This document shows, piece by piece, positions 1-7,653 of a stretch of DNA of 64,000 nucleotides; the first letter of the stretch is position 1, and each line of letters begins with the position of its first letter. Made by a program: the position numbers and the translations under genes. Under the pieces are notes generated by a model. That model had not been told where the DNA came from. It was given only the letters and a program-made list of their open reading frames with translations, and searched no databases. Location of the stretch: positions 1 to 64,000 of the forward strand of contig JAURMI010000006.1 of NCBI GenBank assembly GCA_030830785.1. The letters are read 5' to 3'. This DNA comes from Crocinitomicaceae bacterium (GTDB taxonomy: Bacteria; Bacteroidota; Bacteroidia; Flavobacteriales_D; Crocinitomicaceae).

Positions 1-2553
1 ATATACGGTTGATAATGATCCTGAATTTGAAAAGGTGCCATCGCCAGAACTAGACCATGTCCCGGCACTTGCACCACCTGTTATTGTTCCTGATAAAGAA
101 ACAGTTGCGTTTTGTACCAAACAGATTTGTTGGTCTACTCCCGCGTTGACAACCACCGGGATATTCACCACCAACTCCAAAATATTCGAATAAAAATGGC
201 AAATAACACCGCCAATTTCTTGTGTATAATGAATTCTATAGTAATAGTAACCTGGTGGGGAGTTTATTCCAGAAATGGAATTTTGATTTGAAGAACCTGC
301 AACCGTAATTGGGAATGACGGATTGTTATTATACCCAGAATACGTGTTTGAACGCTCCCAGGTCCAATTTAATGTTGCACCTGTTGCAGAGATCGGGCTA
401 ATTGGCGCAGTAGTTTGTGTAAAAACAGGAAAAGGCGTTGAATTTTCGCAAATAGTAGTGGTATTTGGCGAAATTACTCCTGGGTCCATGGAATTAATTA
501 TGACTGTTAAGTTGAATTGATCAGAGGGGCAAGTTGTGCCGGCAGAGGCCTCTACTAAATAATTTATTTGATAGATTTGAGAATAATCTATACTTGCTGT
601 TAAATCTAATTGAAGCGACCCACTTATGGAAGTACCACTTCCTGGCGCTTCTCCTAAAATTTCATTTGTATTTGAATTGTTAGGATCAATTGTCCAAGTG
701 TAGTTCATGCCGCTCGAAGGAACAATTGCTCCAATAGGATTGTTAGTTGAAGGGGTCAGTGAGAAAGTACCTGGGTTGCAAATTACAATCGTTTCATCTG
801 GTATACTAATGCCGGGAAGTACATTAACTGTAATGGTAAAAGGATCACCATCACATGTGTGTGTATTTGGCGCAACTCCTGAGGTGGTATGCGGTGTTAC
901 AGTGTAGATTACTTGCTGTTGGGTGGAAACCGTATTGGGTAAGCTAAGGGTTTGGCTAATGGGCCCTGAAACGCCAGGTAATCCTTGACTTGATTCACCA
1001 TCCACATTGTTTAAGGATGAATTGGGTCCGGCGGCAACCGTCCAAGTATAAGTGGTGTTTGGCGGCACCACTGTTGCCGAAGTTGGGGAGCCGTCCATTG
1101 GTTCGTAGCTAAAGGAAGAACCGGAACATATAGAGTAGGTGGCAGAAGGAATAAAAGCCTTGGGAAGAACGATTACTGTTTTTACCATGGTGTCTTGACC
1201 ACATGAAGGGTTTTTGACAAATAATTTAATTGTATAAGTACCTGGTTGATTATAGGTTACCGAAAATGATTGTGGACCATTAACATTTTGATTTCCTAAA
1301 CTTGTTATCGATGCAGGTGTTAATACATTCGGAGAAACAGGTAGAACAGATGGCCCGATTCCCGTATTATTTGAATGGTACCACCAAAAGTTATAGTCTT
1401 GGGTGCAATTACCATTAGTGGGGTTAACATAGTTACCGCTAAGTGAGTTATTTGTGTATGTAACTTGAGTGCCCTGACAAATTGTATCCAAATCAGGAGT
1501 GCGACTAAAAATTGCTTCAGGAGCCTCACTTACATAAATATTTGCTGCAGGATTTGAAGATGTACCACAAGTATTAGTAGCCGATACTTGTATCTGATAA
1601 GGTTGAGACGTGCCAATTGAACAACCCAAGAATGGATAAATGTGAGAAACTTTAGAAGGTTTAATGGGTAGATTGGGGTAAGAATAGGTTTCTAAAGGAT
1701 TATTTGGATCATTAAGATCCCAATCAATATTATAGGTAACTCCAGGATACTGATTAGTAAAACTAAGAGAATAGTTCCCAGGATCACAAGCTGGAGTAGT
1801 TGCTGATTCAAGGGGAATTGAAGGTTGTCCAATTTGCACAAAATAGACGTTTGAATAAGTACAACCATTGGTGAAATCGACTTTTAAAACAAGGTAAAAA
1901 AATCTAACAATACATGCATCATATGTATTTTCAATAACTCCCATACTACAATCTATTGGACTAGATTGTGTATAGTCAGATATGCTTATGTTATTTACGT
2001 TATTACAAGTAATGTTGTTTAAATCCCATTGAATATAATGAGAACTACAAATAGTCTGCGGACAACTTGTAAAAGTTGTAACGCTATTCCCTTCAATACT
2101 TATTGAAGATGTAGACCAATTGGGAGAATTTGCGGTATTTAATGAAATACTTGGTAAACTATTTGTTGTATTGGATGCATTAACATTAAGCGATTTTGTT
2201 AAAGGCGTGGTGTTGGGAATGCTTACAGTTAATAGCACATTAAAACTTCCTTCGGGAAATGTGATTGGGAATGGTGTTCTAAGTGAGGTAGAAGTAATAC
2301 TTGCAGTATTTGAACCAGACGTTGTGGTAATTGTCCATGAAACAACAGTATTTGAATTATTACCAAGAGCAGTATTATTCAAAGAAAATAGAACGGTAGA
2401 ATTACTGCAAATATTTAAAATACTCCCATTGTTTGGCGGGTCAGTGGTGAAATCTGCCTGTTGTCCAAAGCTCGTAAAGCTCAACAGCATCAATAAAACG
2501 AAACCAAAAGAATGTTTTAAAGAAAAGATTTTATTGGGTTTTGATGTTAACAT
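1..2553 (-). CDS. Large secreted repeat protein (PKD/Ig-like), C-terminus outside the window
   Basis: An open frame of 851 codons runs leftward from the ATG at 2553 off the window edge with no stop. The N-terminus is a signal peptide: a basic start (MLTSKPNKIFSLK), a hydrophobic stretch rich in L, F and V, and a likely cut before QQADF. The rest is rich in T, S, N, G and P, with recurrent Trp/Thr beta-strand patterns (TWERSN, GTWSSSGDGTFS) typical of PKD- or Ig-like modules in Bacteroidota exoproteins. Such proteins normally end in a type IX secretion sorting domain, which would lie beyond position 1, so secretion by that route is inferred. Function (adhesin, matrix or surface protein) is not determinable here. 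Confidence 0.8.
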   Translation of the reverse strand, partial: MLTSKPNKIFSLKHSFGFVLLMLLSFTSFGQQADFTTDPPNNGSILNICSNSTVLFSLNNTALGNNSNTVVSWTITTTSGSNTASITSTSLRTPFPITFPEGSFNVLLTVSIPNTTPLTKSLNVNASNTTNSLPSISLNTANSPNWSTSSISIEGNSVTTFTSCPQTICSSHYIQWDLNNITCNNVNNISISDYTQSSPIDCSMGVIENTYDACIVRFFYLVLKVDFTNGCTYSNVYFVQIGQPSIPLESATTPACDPGNYSLSFTNQYPGVTYNIDWDLNDPNNPLETYSYPNLPIKPSKVSHIYPFLGCSIGTSQPYQIQVSATNTCGTSSNPAANIYVSEAPEAIFSRTPDLDTICQGTQVTYTNNSLSGNYVNPTNGNCTQDYNFWWYHSNNTGIGPSVLPVSPNVLTPASITSLGNQNVNGPQSFSVTYNQPGTYTIKLFVKNPSCGQDTMVKTVIVLPKAFIPSATYSICSGSSFSYEPMDGSPTSATVVPPNTTYTWTVAAGPNSSLNNVDGESSQGLPGVSGPISQTLSLPNTVSTQQQVIYTVTPHTTSGVAPNTHTCDGDPFTITVNVLPGISIPDETIVICNPGTFSLTPSTNNPIGAIVPSSGMNYTWTIDPNNSNTNEILGEAPGSGTSISGSLQLDLTASIDYSQIYQINYLVEASAGTTCPSDQFNLTVIINSMDPGVISPNTTTICENSTPFPVFTQTTAPISPISATGATLNWTWERSNTYSGYNNNPSFPITVAGSSNQNSISGINSPPGYYYYRIHYTQEIGGVICHFYSNILELVVNIPVVVNAGVDQQICLVQNATVSLSGTITGGASAGTWSSSGDGTFSNSGSLSTVY

Positions 2554-2992
2554 TTTTTGTCCGTTTTTTTACCTATTTATTAGACAGACAAACATTTTGA
2601 ACTATGGTTGCTTGCATTTCTATTTGAAAATTATAAGATAAATTCTAAAAAATACCTCAATCCTTTTACTAGTAACGCTTACAAAAATACTCAGATACTT
2701 CAAAAAAATATAGGATACACTCTTGTTTCTCCTATTTTACCTTATTTTTTACATGGTTTTATAATAATTTTACAAAAAAGCATACCAGACGCAGATTGGA
2801 GTTTCAGAACTTATTGGTTTACTTATCCTTATTTCAATTTCTGGGATCTTAAAGGATTTCAAAAAAGAGGACAATAAATCAGTTGAGTAAGATTAAAATT
2901 TATTAATAATTTATTTCTCTGTTTCGACTGTAGAAATGCTTTTGGCAGTGTAAAATTTTTATGTAAATTCGAGAATCTCAAAAAATTATTTT
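2554..2992. other. AT-rich intergenic region
   Basis: This 439-base stretch separates two divergent genes. An 89-codon frame from 2608 has no family resemblance and no ribosome-binding context, so it is not called. In another frame, a start-less stretch at about 2765-2889 would encode a hydrophobic segment followed by a charged tail (GLLILISISG, KDFKKEDNKSVE). This could be the decayed 3' end of a small membrane protein, or chance. The only other signal seen is the promoter of the next operon at the right end. Confidence 0.5.
2941..2971 (+). promoter_or_regulatory. Candidate Bacteroidota promoter for the GTPase/membrane operon
   Basis: TTTG at 2941-2944 is followed after 19 bases by TAAATTCG at 2964-2971. 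That is one mismatch from the TAnnTTTG -7 element, and the spacing is typical for this phylum. The ATG of the first gene is at 2993, implying a leader of about 15 bases. Confidence 0.4.
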
Positions 2993-4144
2993 ATGGATTT
3001 TGAAAATAAGAAAGCCGTTCCAGAGGGTATAAAAATTCTTGGTTGGTTAATTAGTTTGTGCGCCTTTGCTTTGGGTTTTTACCACACTGCAGAAGGAATG
3101 AAATATTTTAAACCCCTTGGTTTTGAAGGTGGTGCATTTATTGTTTCTGGGCTGATCAGTATGATGTTAATTGTAGCCTATTCAAGGGCGCTAGCTGGGA
3201 TAAAAGCAGCATTGTATTTTTATATAATTTGCGCTCTTTTTAATTTCACCTTTAATTTAAATTCATTCTATCCAAATTTAAATAGTAGGAAACTCCTTAA
3301 AGAAGAGGCGCAATTAATTAAAGATACCATTTTACATAATCTAACCCTAGAGGGAAAAATAAATAAACTTGCTGATCCATCTGATATAAATAACTTGAAA
3401 TGGGATTTGGAGCAATGTATTTTTGAAATAAAATCATCTAAAGGATTTGGTCCTAAGGCAAAGGTAAATTTAGACAATTTTAATCGCAGAGCGGCTAAAT
3501 ATGGTGTAACCCCTATTAGAGCTGGATCTTATGATTTAAGGAATCCTAATATTGCAAATATTATTAAAGATTTAGGTTATGAGATAATTAATCAATTAAG
3601 AAATGGCCAAGCAATAGACACGGATGCTTCTGCAGCTAAAGAAAATTTTGATAAACTTGCAGCTTACTCAAAGTCTGATCCTGATGAAAAAGACAAAAAG
3701 ACTTTTTTAGAAACGACCGTAGAAGAAATTAATAAAAATGATAAGGCACGTGATGAGGATACGGCTGCATGGAGAAAGTCTATTAATAATCTTAAAAAAC
3801 TTGTTGAATTAAATGACCAAGCTGCAATTTCTTTCAATAAAATTCCGGGAATTGCTCAGAAAATGAAAACTTTCAATAGCGATAAGAATGCTCAATTGCT
3901 TTATCCAAAGACAAAAGAGATTGGAACTTTTGCCCATACCTTAAGTTCAATATGGCAACGCATTGATAAGATAGATACTTGGGGTGTTTTGTTTTTAGTC
4001 TTCTTTATTGATTTTATTGTTCCATTTGGTGTATATTTTCTTATTAGAAGAAGAAGTGATGACCAAGATAATAATGATATGGGCGGAACACAAGGAGGTA
4101 TTTTCGAGAAACTTTTTGGAAAAAAGAAACCTCAAAAATTTTAA
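2993..4144 (+). CDS. Polytopic membrane protein, first gene of GTPase operon
   Basis: The 383-residue product is not a family I recognise. Hydrophobic segments lie at about residues 14-31, 45-64 and 70-88, and a fourth at about 334-358 (WGVLFLVFF...VYFLI) is followed by the positive stop-transfer RRR. This predicts four transmembrane helices. A soluble domain of about 240 residues between helices 3 and 4 is probably on the outer face of the membrane, and there is a cytoplasmic C-terminal tail rich in G, K and Q. The large domain is charged, helical-looking and Lys/Asp/Asn-rich. It leads a co-directional set with gaps of 19, 1 and 5 bases to the next three genes. Its likely role is as membrane anchor or channel partner of the GTPase encoded next; this is inference from context only. 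Confidence 0.85.
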   Translation: MDFENKKAVPEGIKILGWLISLCAFALGFYHTAEGMKYFKPLGFEGGAFIVSGLISMMLIVAYSRALAGIKAALYFYIICALFNFTFNLNSFYPNLNSRKLLKEEAQLIKDTILHNLTLEGKINKLADPSDINNLKWDLEQCIFEIKSSKGFGPKAKVNLDNFNRRAAKYGVTPIRAGSYDLRNPNIANIIKDLGYEIINQLRNGQAIDTDASAAKENFDKLAAYSKSDPDEKDKKTFLETTVEEINKNDKARDEDTAAWRKSINNLKKLVELNDQAAISFNKIPGIAQKMKTFNSDKNAQLLYPKTKEIGTFAHTLSSIWQRIDKIDTWGVLFLVFFIDFIVPFGVYFLIRRRSDDQDNNDMGGTQGGIFEKLFGKKKPQKF

Positions 4145-4163
4145 TAATTTATTTAAAAATTAA

Positions 4164-5054
4164 ATGGAAAACCAAGAAGAAATAAGAATCATTAGCGATG
4201 CCTCAGAGCACGAGATTTCAAAGCAAATATTTAATATTAGCAAAGCCCAATACTTTACAGTTTTTCCTGTAGGTTTTAGGGCTGCGGGTAAAACAATGTT
4301 CATGTCTTCGATATTTCGTTTTGCAGACAGACATGCTACCAAACCGTTTAAAGTAACACCAGAACCTCGTTATCCCTTTAATAATGGATTTAAACAACGA
4401 GATCAGATGATAACAAATTTTGATACTCAGGTGTTAATGGGCAGAACTTCAGACGGTTCTTTGGATTTATTTGGAATGTCATTAGAACCTAATCATCCGA
4501 AATTAGATGCAATCAATTTAAATTTTGTAGATGTATCAGGCGAAGATATTTCCAAGATAAAAGTAGCTCAAGATGCACGACTAACTCCAAAATTAAAAGC
4601 AGTTTTTCAGGCTTTGGAGCTAGACTCCTCAAATGTTGTATTTTTATTAATTACTCCTTTTGAATCCAATGAGATACATGCCGATATCGATGAAGATACG
4701 CTACAAACCAATTTTGTTAATTTTTTAAAAACGGATTATCCAAATTTGTATAAAAGCAGTAAATTATTTGTAATGGTTACAAAATGGGATCAGAATAAAG
4801 ATGCAAACTACACCGTCGAAAAATTTATCAAGGATGAACGTCCTGGGCTTTATTCGGCTATTCAAGGCACCAATACCATTTATGGTGCTTATTCAATCGG
4901 TAAAGTTCTTGAGACTACTGAAGGTTCTATAACAACTGCATCGCTTGTTGAACGAAATGATGAATATCCATGGAGGTTCTGGAATAAGCTTTATGAAATT
5001 TATACTGGTAAAGGTTTAATTTACAAAACTTGGTGGCAAAGACTATTTAGTTAG
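4164..5054 (+). CDS. P-loop GTPase-like protein (TRAFAC-type), operon core
   Basis: The 296-residue soluble protein carries three GTPase signatures: a P-loop GFRAAGKT at residues 37-44, a switch II/Walker B motif DVSGE at 123-127, and TKWD at 206-209 in the position of the NKxD guanine-specificity motif. The hydrophobic strand before the last motif (KLFVMVTKWD) fits the standard fold. The DxSGE form recalls GTPases found in predicted bacterial conflict systems (DO-GTPase-like families), but that assignment is from memory of motifs, not a search. The stop is one base before the next start, so the two products are probably translated together. There is no transmembrane segment; it presumably works at the inner face of the membrane with its neighbours. 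Confidence 0.85.
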   Translation: MENQEEIRIISDASEHEISKQIFNISKAQYFTVFPVGFRAAGKTMFMSSIFRFADRHATKPFKVTPEPRYPFNNGFKQRDQMITNFDTQVLMGRTSDGSLDLFGMSLEPNHPKLDAINLNFVDVSGEDISKIKVAQDARLTPKLKAVFQALELDSSNVVFLLITPFESNEIHADIDEDTLQTNFVNFLKTDYPNLYKSSKLFVMVTKWDQNKDANYTVEKFIKDERPGLYSAIQGTNTIYGAYSIGKVLETTEGSITTASLVERNDEYPWRFWNKLYEIYTGKGLIYKTWWQRLFS

Positions 5055-5055
5055 A

Positions 5056-6231
5056 ATGAAATCTTATTTAATTTATTTTGGAAGTTCAGACGGATTTGAA
5101 TTTGAGGCTTTTGATTTGCAAACTGGCGATTCGGATTCATTTAAAAACCGATTTAGGCAATTTGATCAATTAGATCCCAAGTTTTTAGTTACAGACAATT
5201 TGTCAAATAAACCAGTTTTTGGAAAGTACCGAATAGTGCATTCTGGAATTAATATTTCTATTCTAAAAATATATCAATGTGCGCAATCGAATATTAGCTC
5301 TAGGATAGGTGGTTCAAATATAGGTGTTGCTCTTGTTAGTGAACAAAATCTTTCTTTTAATTCACAAAACTTAAAAGTTTTAATATCGCTTCTTGAGCAA
5401 TTCACTTCGAAAGCTTTACATGACGGTAAATTCAAGGAAAAATCTTTTACCGAACTTGCCCAAAACCTTTTTCAGCTACAAAGAAATCTACAACATCAAA
5501 TATCTTTCGATGATGGAACTTTAACCAATGCGAATTTAAATGGGAATTCGGTTTTTGTTACAGATAATTTAAATGATTCAACACTAGAAAAAGTAAATTC
5601 TATTGGACAATCATTCTTGCGTTATTACGTTTGTAGCGATTTGAATTTTGTTCAAAATGCGCTAAAAACTAAAGTCTTTAGTTATTATCGTGAAAAAGAC
5701 GGTCGCTTTATTCCCTCAATTGAATTTGATAGAATTATTGAAGAAGAGGAGCGTAAAAGAAATCGTGAAAATAATAAAATAAAGGAGCAGCAAGCTATTC
5801 ACTTTCAAGGGCCAACAACATCGCAAGCAAGTCAAGAAGATTCAAGTTTCGAATTGAAAAATTTACAAGATAGAATAGACAAGGCCAACACTTTTATTGC
5901 TCGTCAGGATAAAAAAATAAAACGTTGGAAACTCTTATTTTTTGTAACACTTTCAGTGTTTTTAGGTTTTTTTATTTATAAAACATTCGTTGTTGAAGAA
6001 AAAAAAGAAGTGCAGAGTGTTTCAGATCAAAGAGAAAAAAAATCACTTATAGAGTTTAACGAGATAAATAAACTTAAAGATTATATTGAATCTAAGGATG
6101 CAAAAAAGTTAAAGGATCTGAGTGAGTTCCTAAAATTGTTGAGTAAAGAATGTGGTCAGGATAATAAACTCGATAGTATAATGAATCTCGATAAATACAA
6201 AGAAATTATTCAAGACTACAACTTAAAATAA
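5056..6231 (+). CDS. Single-span membrane protein associated with the GTPase
   Basis: The 391-residue product has no signal peptide. Residues 1-220 look like an alpha/beta domain with short strands (MKSYLIYFGSS, SRIGGSNIGVALV). Residues 225-290 are a charged, probably coiled-coil linker. A single transmembrane helix lies at about 291-311 (LLFFVTLSVFLGFFIYKTFVV), followed by about 80 charged residues probably on the outer face. The arrangement suggests a cytoplasmic module that binds or regulates the GTPase encoded one base upstream and passes a signal across the membrane. The N-terminus with its R-x-GG-x3-GVAL stretch loosely recalls GTPase-associated proteins of conflict systems; this is a weak inference. 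Five bases separate it from the next gene. Confidence 0.8.
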   Translation: MKSYLIYFGSSDGFEFEAFDLQTGDSDSFKNRFRQFDQLDPKFLVTDNLSNKPVFGKYRIVHSGINISILKIYQCAQSNISSRIGGSNIGVALVSEQNLSFNSQNLKVLISLLEQFTSKALHDGKFKEKSFTELAQNLFQLQRNLQHQISFDDGTLTNANLNGNSVFVTDNLNDSTLEKVNSIGQSFLRYYVCSDLNFVQNALKTKVFSYYREKDGRFIPSIEFDRIIEEEERKRNRENNKIKEQQAIHFQGPTTSQASQEDSSFELKNLQDRIDKANTFIARQDKKIKRWKLLFFVTLSVFLGFFIYKTFVVEEKKEVQSVSDQREKKSLIEFNEINKLKDYIESKDAKKLKDLSEFLKLLSKECGQDNKLDSIMNLDKYKEIIQDYNLK

Positions 6232-6236
6232 TTAGG

Positions 6237-6779
6237 ATGCCAAGAAAATTTATTTCAAAAGATCAAGTAGCCAAAAATTTTGGTGGAAGGCCACCAGTTA
6301 TAAGTGGTTTAAAGGAAAAAATAACTGCACTAATTGTTGTTTCAGTTTTAGGATTTTTGATTTATTTTCTCGTAAGTAATTATGATGGTCCAACTTACGA
6401 TGAAGTTGATTTTGGCGGTTCAAATAAACAAGAACAATTAGCAATACAAGATTTTACAGAGTCTTTTGATGGTGCTATTAGTTCATATCCAATTATTATG
6501 ACGCTTTCTAAAAAGGGAAAAACCTTAACAGGAACTTATACCTATAAAAGAAAAGGACTCACATTTAAAATAAACGGAGAAATAGATTCTTTAGGGAACT
6601 TGAATATCAATGAATTTGGTGATAATGGCGTTATAACGGGTGTGTTTAAAGGTCAGTTCTACAGTGAATATAGTTTAGATCGCATTGTAGGTAATTGGCA
6701 AAGACCCGACGGTAGTGTAATCTTGCCTTTTTCATTAGTTGAAACTTCACTCAATGAAGTTGATTATATGAAACACTAA
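6237..6779 (+). CDS. Membrane-anchored beta-rich protein, last gene of GTPase operon
   Basis: The 180-residue product has a basic N-terminus, one transmembrane helix at about residues 26-47 (ITALIVVSVLGFLIYFLV) and then an outward-facing domain. That domain has alternating strands and G-T-Y/F turns (GKTLTGTYTY, INGEIDSLGNLN, GVFKGQF, GNWQRPDGS). The pattern matches small beta-sheet domains common in Bacteroidota envelope proteins, in which G-T-x-K-G hairpins repeat. It could be the sensor or binding arm of the operon. No transcript terminator with a T-tract is evident between its stop and the repeat that begins at 6844. Confidence 0.8.
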   Translation: MPRKFISKDQVAKNFGGRPPVISGLKEKITALIVVSVLGFLIYFLVSNYDGPTYDEVDFGGSNKQEQLAIQDFTESFDGAISSYPIIMTLSKKGKTLTGTYTYKRKGLTFKINGEIDSLGNLNINEFGDNGVITGVFKGQFYSEYSLDRIVGNWQRPDGSVILPFSLVETSLNEVDYMKH

Positions 6780-6843
6780 CTCTATTTAACTTATTTTGTA
6801 TGAAGTTCGATATTTTAGCTTCTTATTCAAATTAATAAGTTAT

Positions 6844-7240
6844 AAAGAAGCAACATCGTCTATATCGTTAATATAAAAAAGTAGTTTTTCTAAAAAACTT
6901 GAACATGACCAGCGCTAATTTTAAAGCGTTGAAACCCAATAGTAAAAACTTCTCCTTCGCGCTTTTTAATTAATTCGTCGATATCTTTGGAAATGGTATG
7001 AACTGACCCTCCTGTTTTTCTGGCAATCTCCAAATATTCTGGCAAGATACCATTTTCTGCTCCGCACATGACAACCCTTATGGGTTTGTGAATGAAGCGC
7101 AAGAGTGCCATGTCACGCGGTGGGGCATCGTTGTCTGCAACCAATATATATTGCGCCGCATTCGGATTTTTATTGATTGCAAACAAAACGGCTTCAAGAT
7201 CATTTTCAGGAAAATCGTCATTGCCTAGGTCACTTCCGCA
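6844..7240 (-). pseudogene. 3' fragment of the vWA protein gene (duplicate of 15707-16103)
   Basis: This 397-base segment repeats 15707-16103 with about eight substitutions. It covers the last 116 codons of the vWA-like gene (stop at 6890, matching the stop at 15753) plus 46 bases beyond the stop. The frame is intact but starts abruptly at codon 272 of the parent, so signal peptide and MIDAS motif are missing. The start-like ATG at 7186 is internal to the parent gene. At 7240/7241 the sequence switches without spacer to a fragment of a different gene. Expression of a stable protein is unlikely. Confidence 0.85.
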
Positions 7241-7241
7241 G

Positions 7242-7620
7242 ATTACCTGTACTATTTTGCATAAAACTCAGGCCGAAACTCAAAATGCATGGTATCGTAA
7301 TGCAGCCATCTGCCTCCCCAAATAAAACCGTGCTTTTCAAAAATATGTACGATACCCATAGGGATTCTATTTTTGAAGGTTAATTTAGCGTCTTCATTTT
7401 TACAATCGCAGTCCCATTGCCAATAGTTGGAATAACTTGTATTGATATCAATGGTAATGCCAAAAGAATGCGCACTTAGCCGGTTTGTTCCAGAAATATT
7501 TCTCCAATTAAACGTCCCTCCTATGTTAATTAAATATTTTTTCCATTCTGGGTGTTCATCCAGTTCTTTTGAAACAGCAGCCAAAGCTAGATGTGCATTG
7601 TTTACCTTTGAAAATAACAA
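7242..7620 (-). pseudogene. 3' fragment of the M15 peptidase gene (duplicate of 9866-10244)
   Basis: The segment repeats 9866-10244 with roughly 15 substitutions. The stop at 7252-7254 corresponds to the stop at 9876-9878, and the fragment keeps residues 118-239 of the parent peptidase. These include the metal-ligand motifs SAHSFGITIDIN and MHFE. A TAA lies immediately before the first homologous codon, and only a TTG could serve as a start. Signal peptide and N-terminal half are missing. Because the catalytic half remains open, a truncated cytoplasmic product is conceivable but unlikely to be exported. Confidence 0.85.
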
Positions 7621-7653
7621 TTAACTTTTTCAAATAGTTATTTCACCTAAATA

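Noticed and set aside
2120-2641. 173-codon rightward frame
   Set aside because: It is antisense to the signal peptide and repeats of the large secreted protein, whose frame is continuous to the window edge.
2608-2877. 89-codon rightward frame between the first gene and the GTPase operon
   Set aside because: Low-complexity, AT-driven composition, no recognised domain and no ribosome or promoter context; treated as non-coding.
6844-7620. Insertion sequence or transposon as the source of the repeats
   Set aside because: No transposase, no terminal inverted repeats and no target duplication at the edges; the repeated parts are gene 3' ends.
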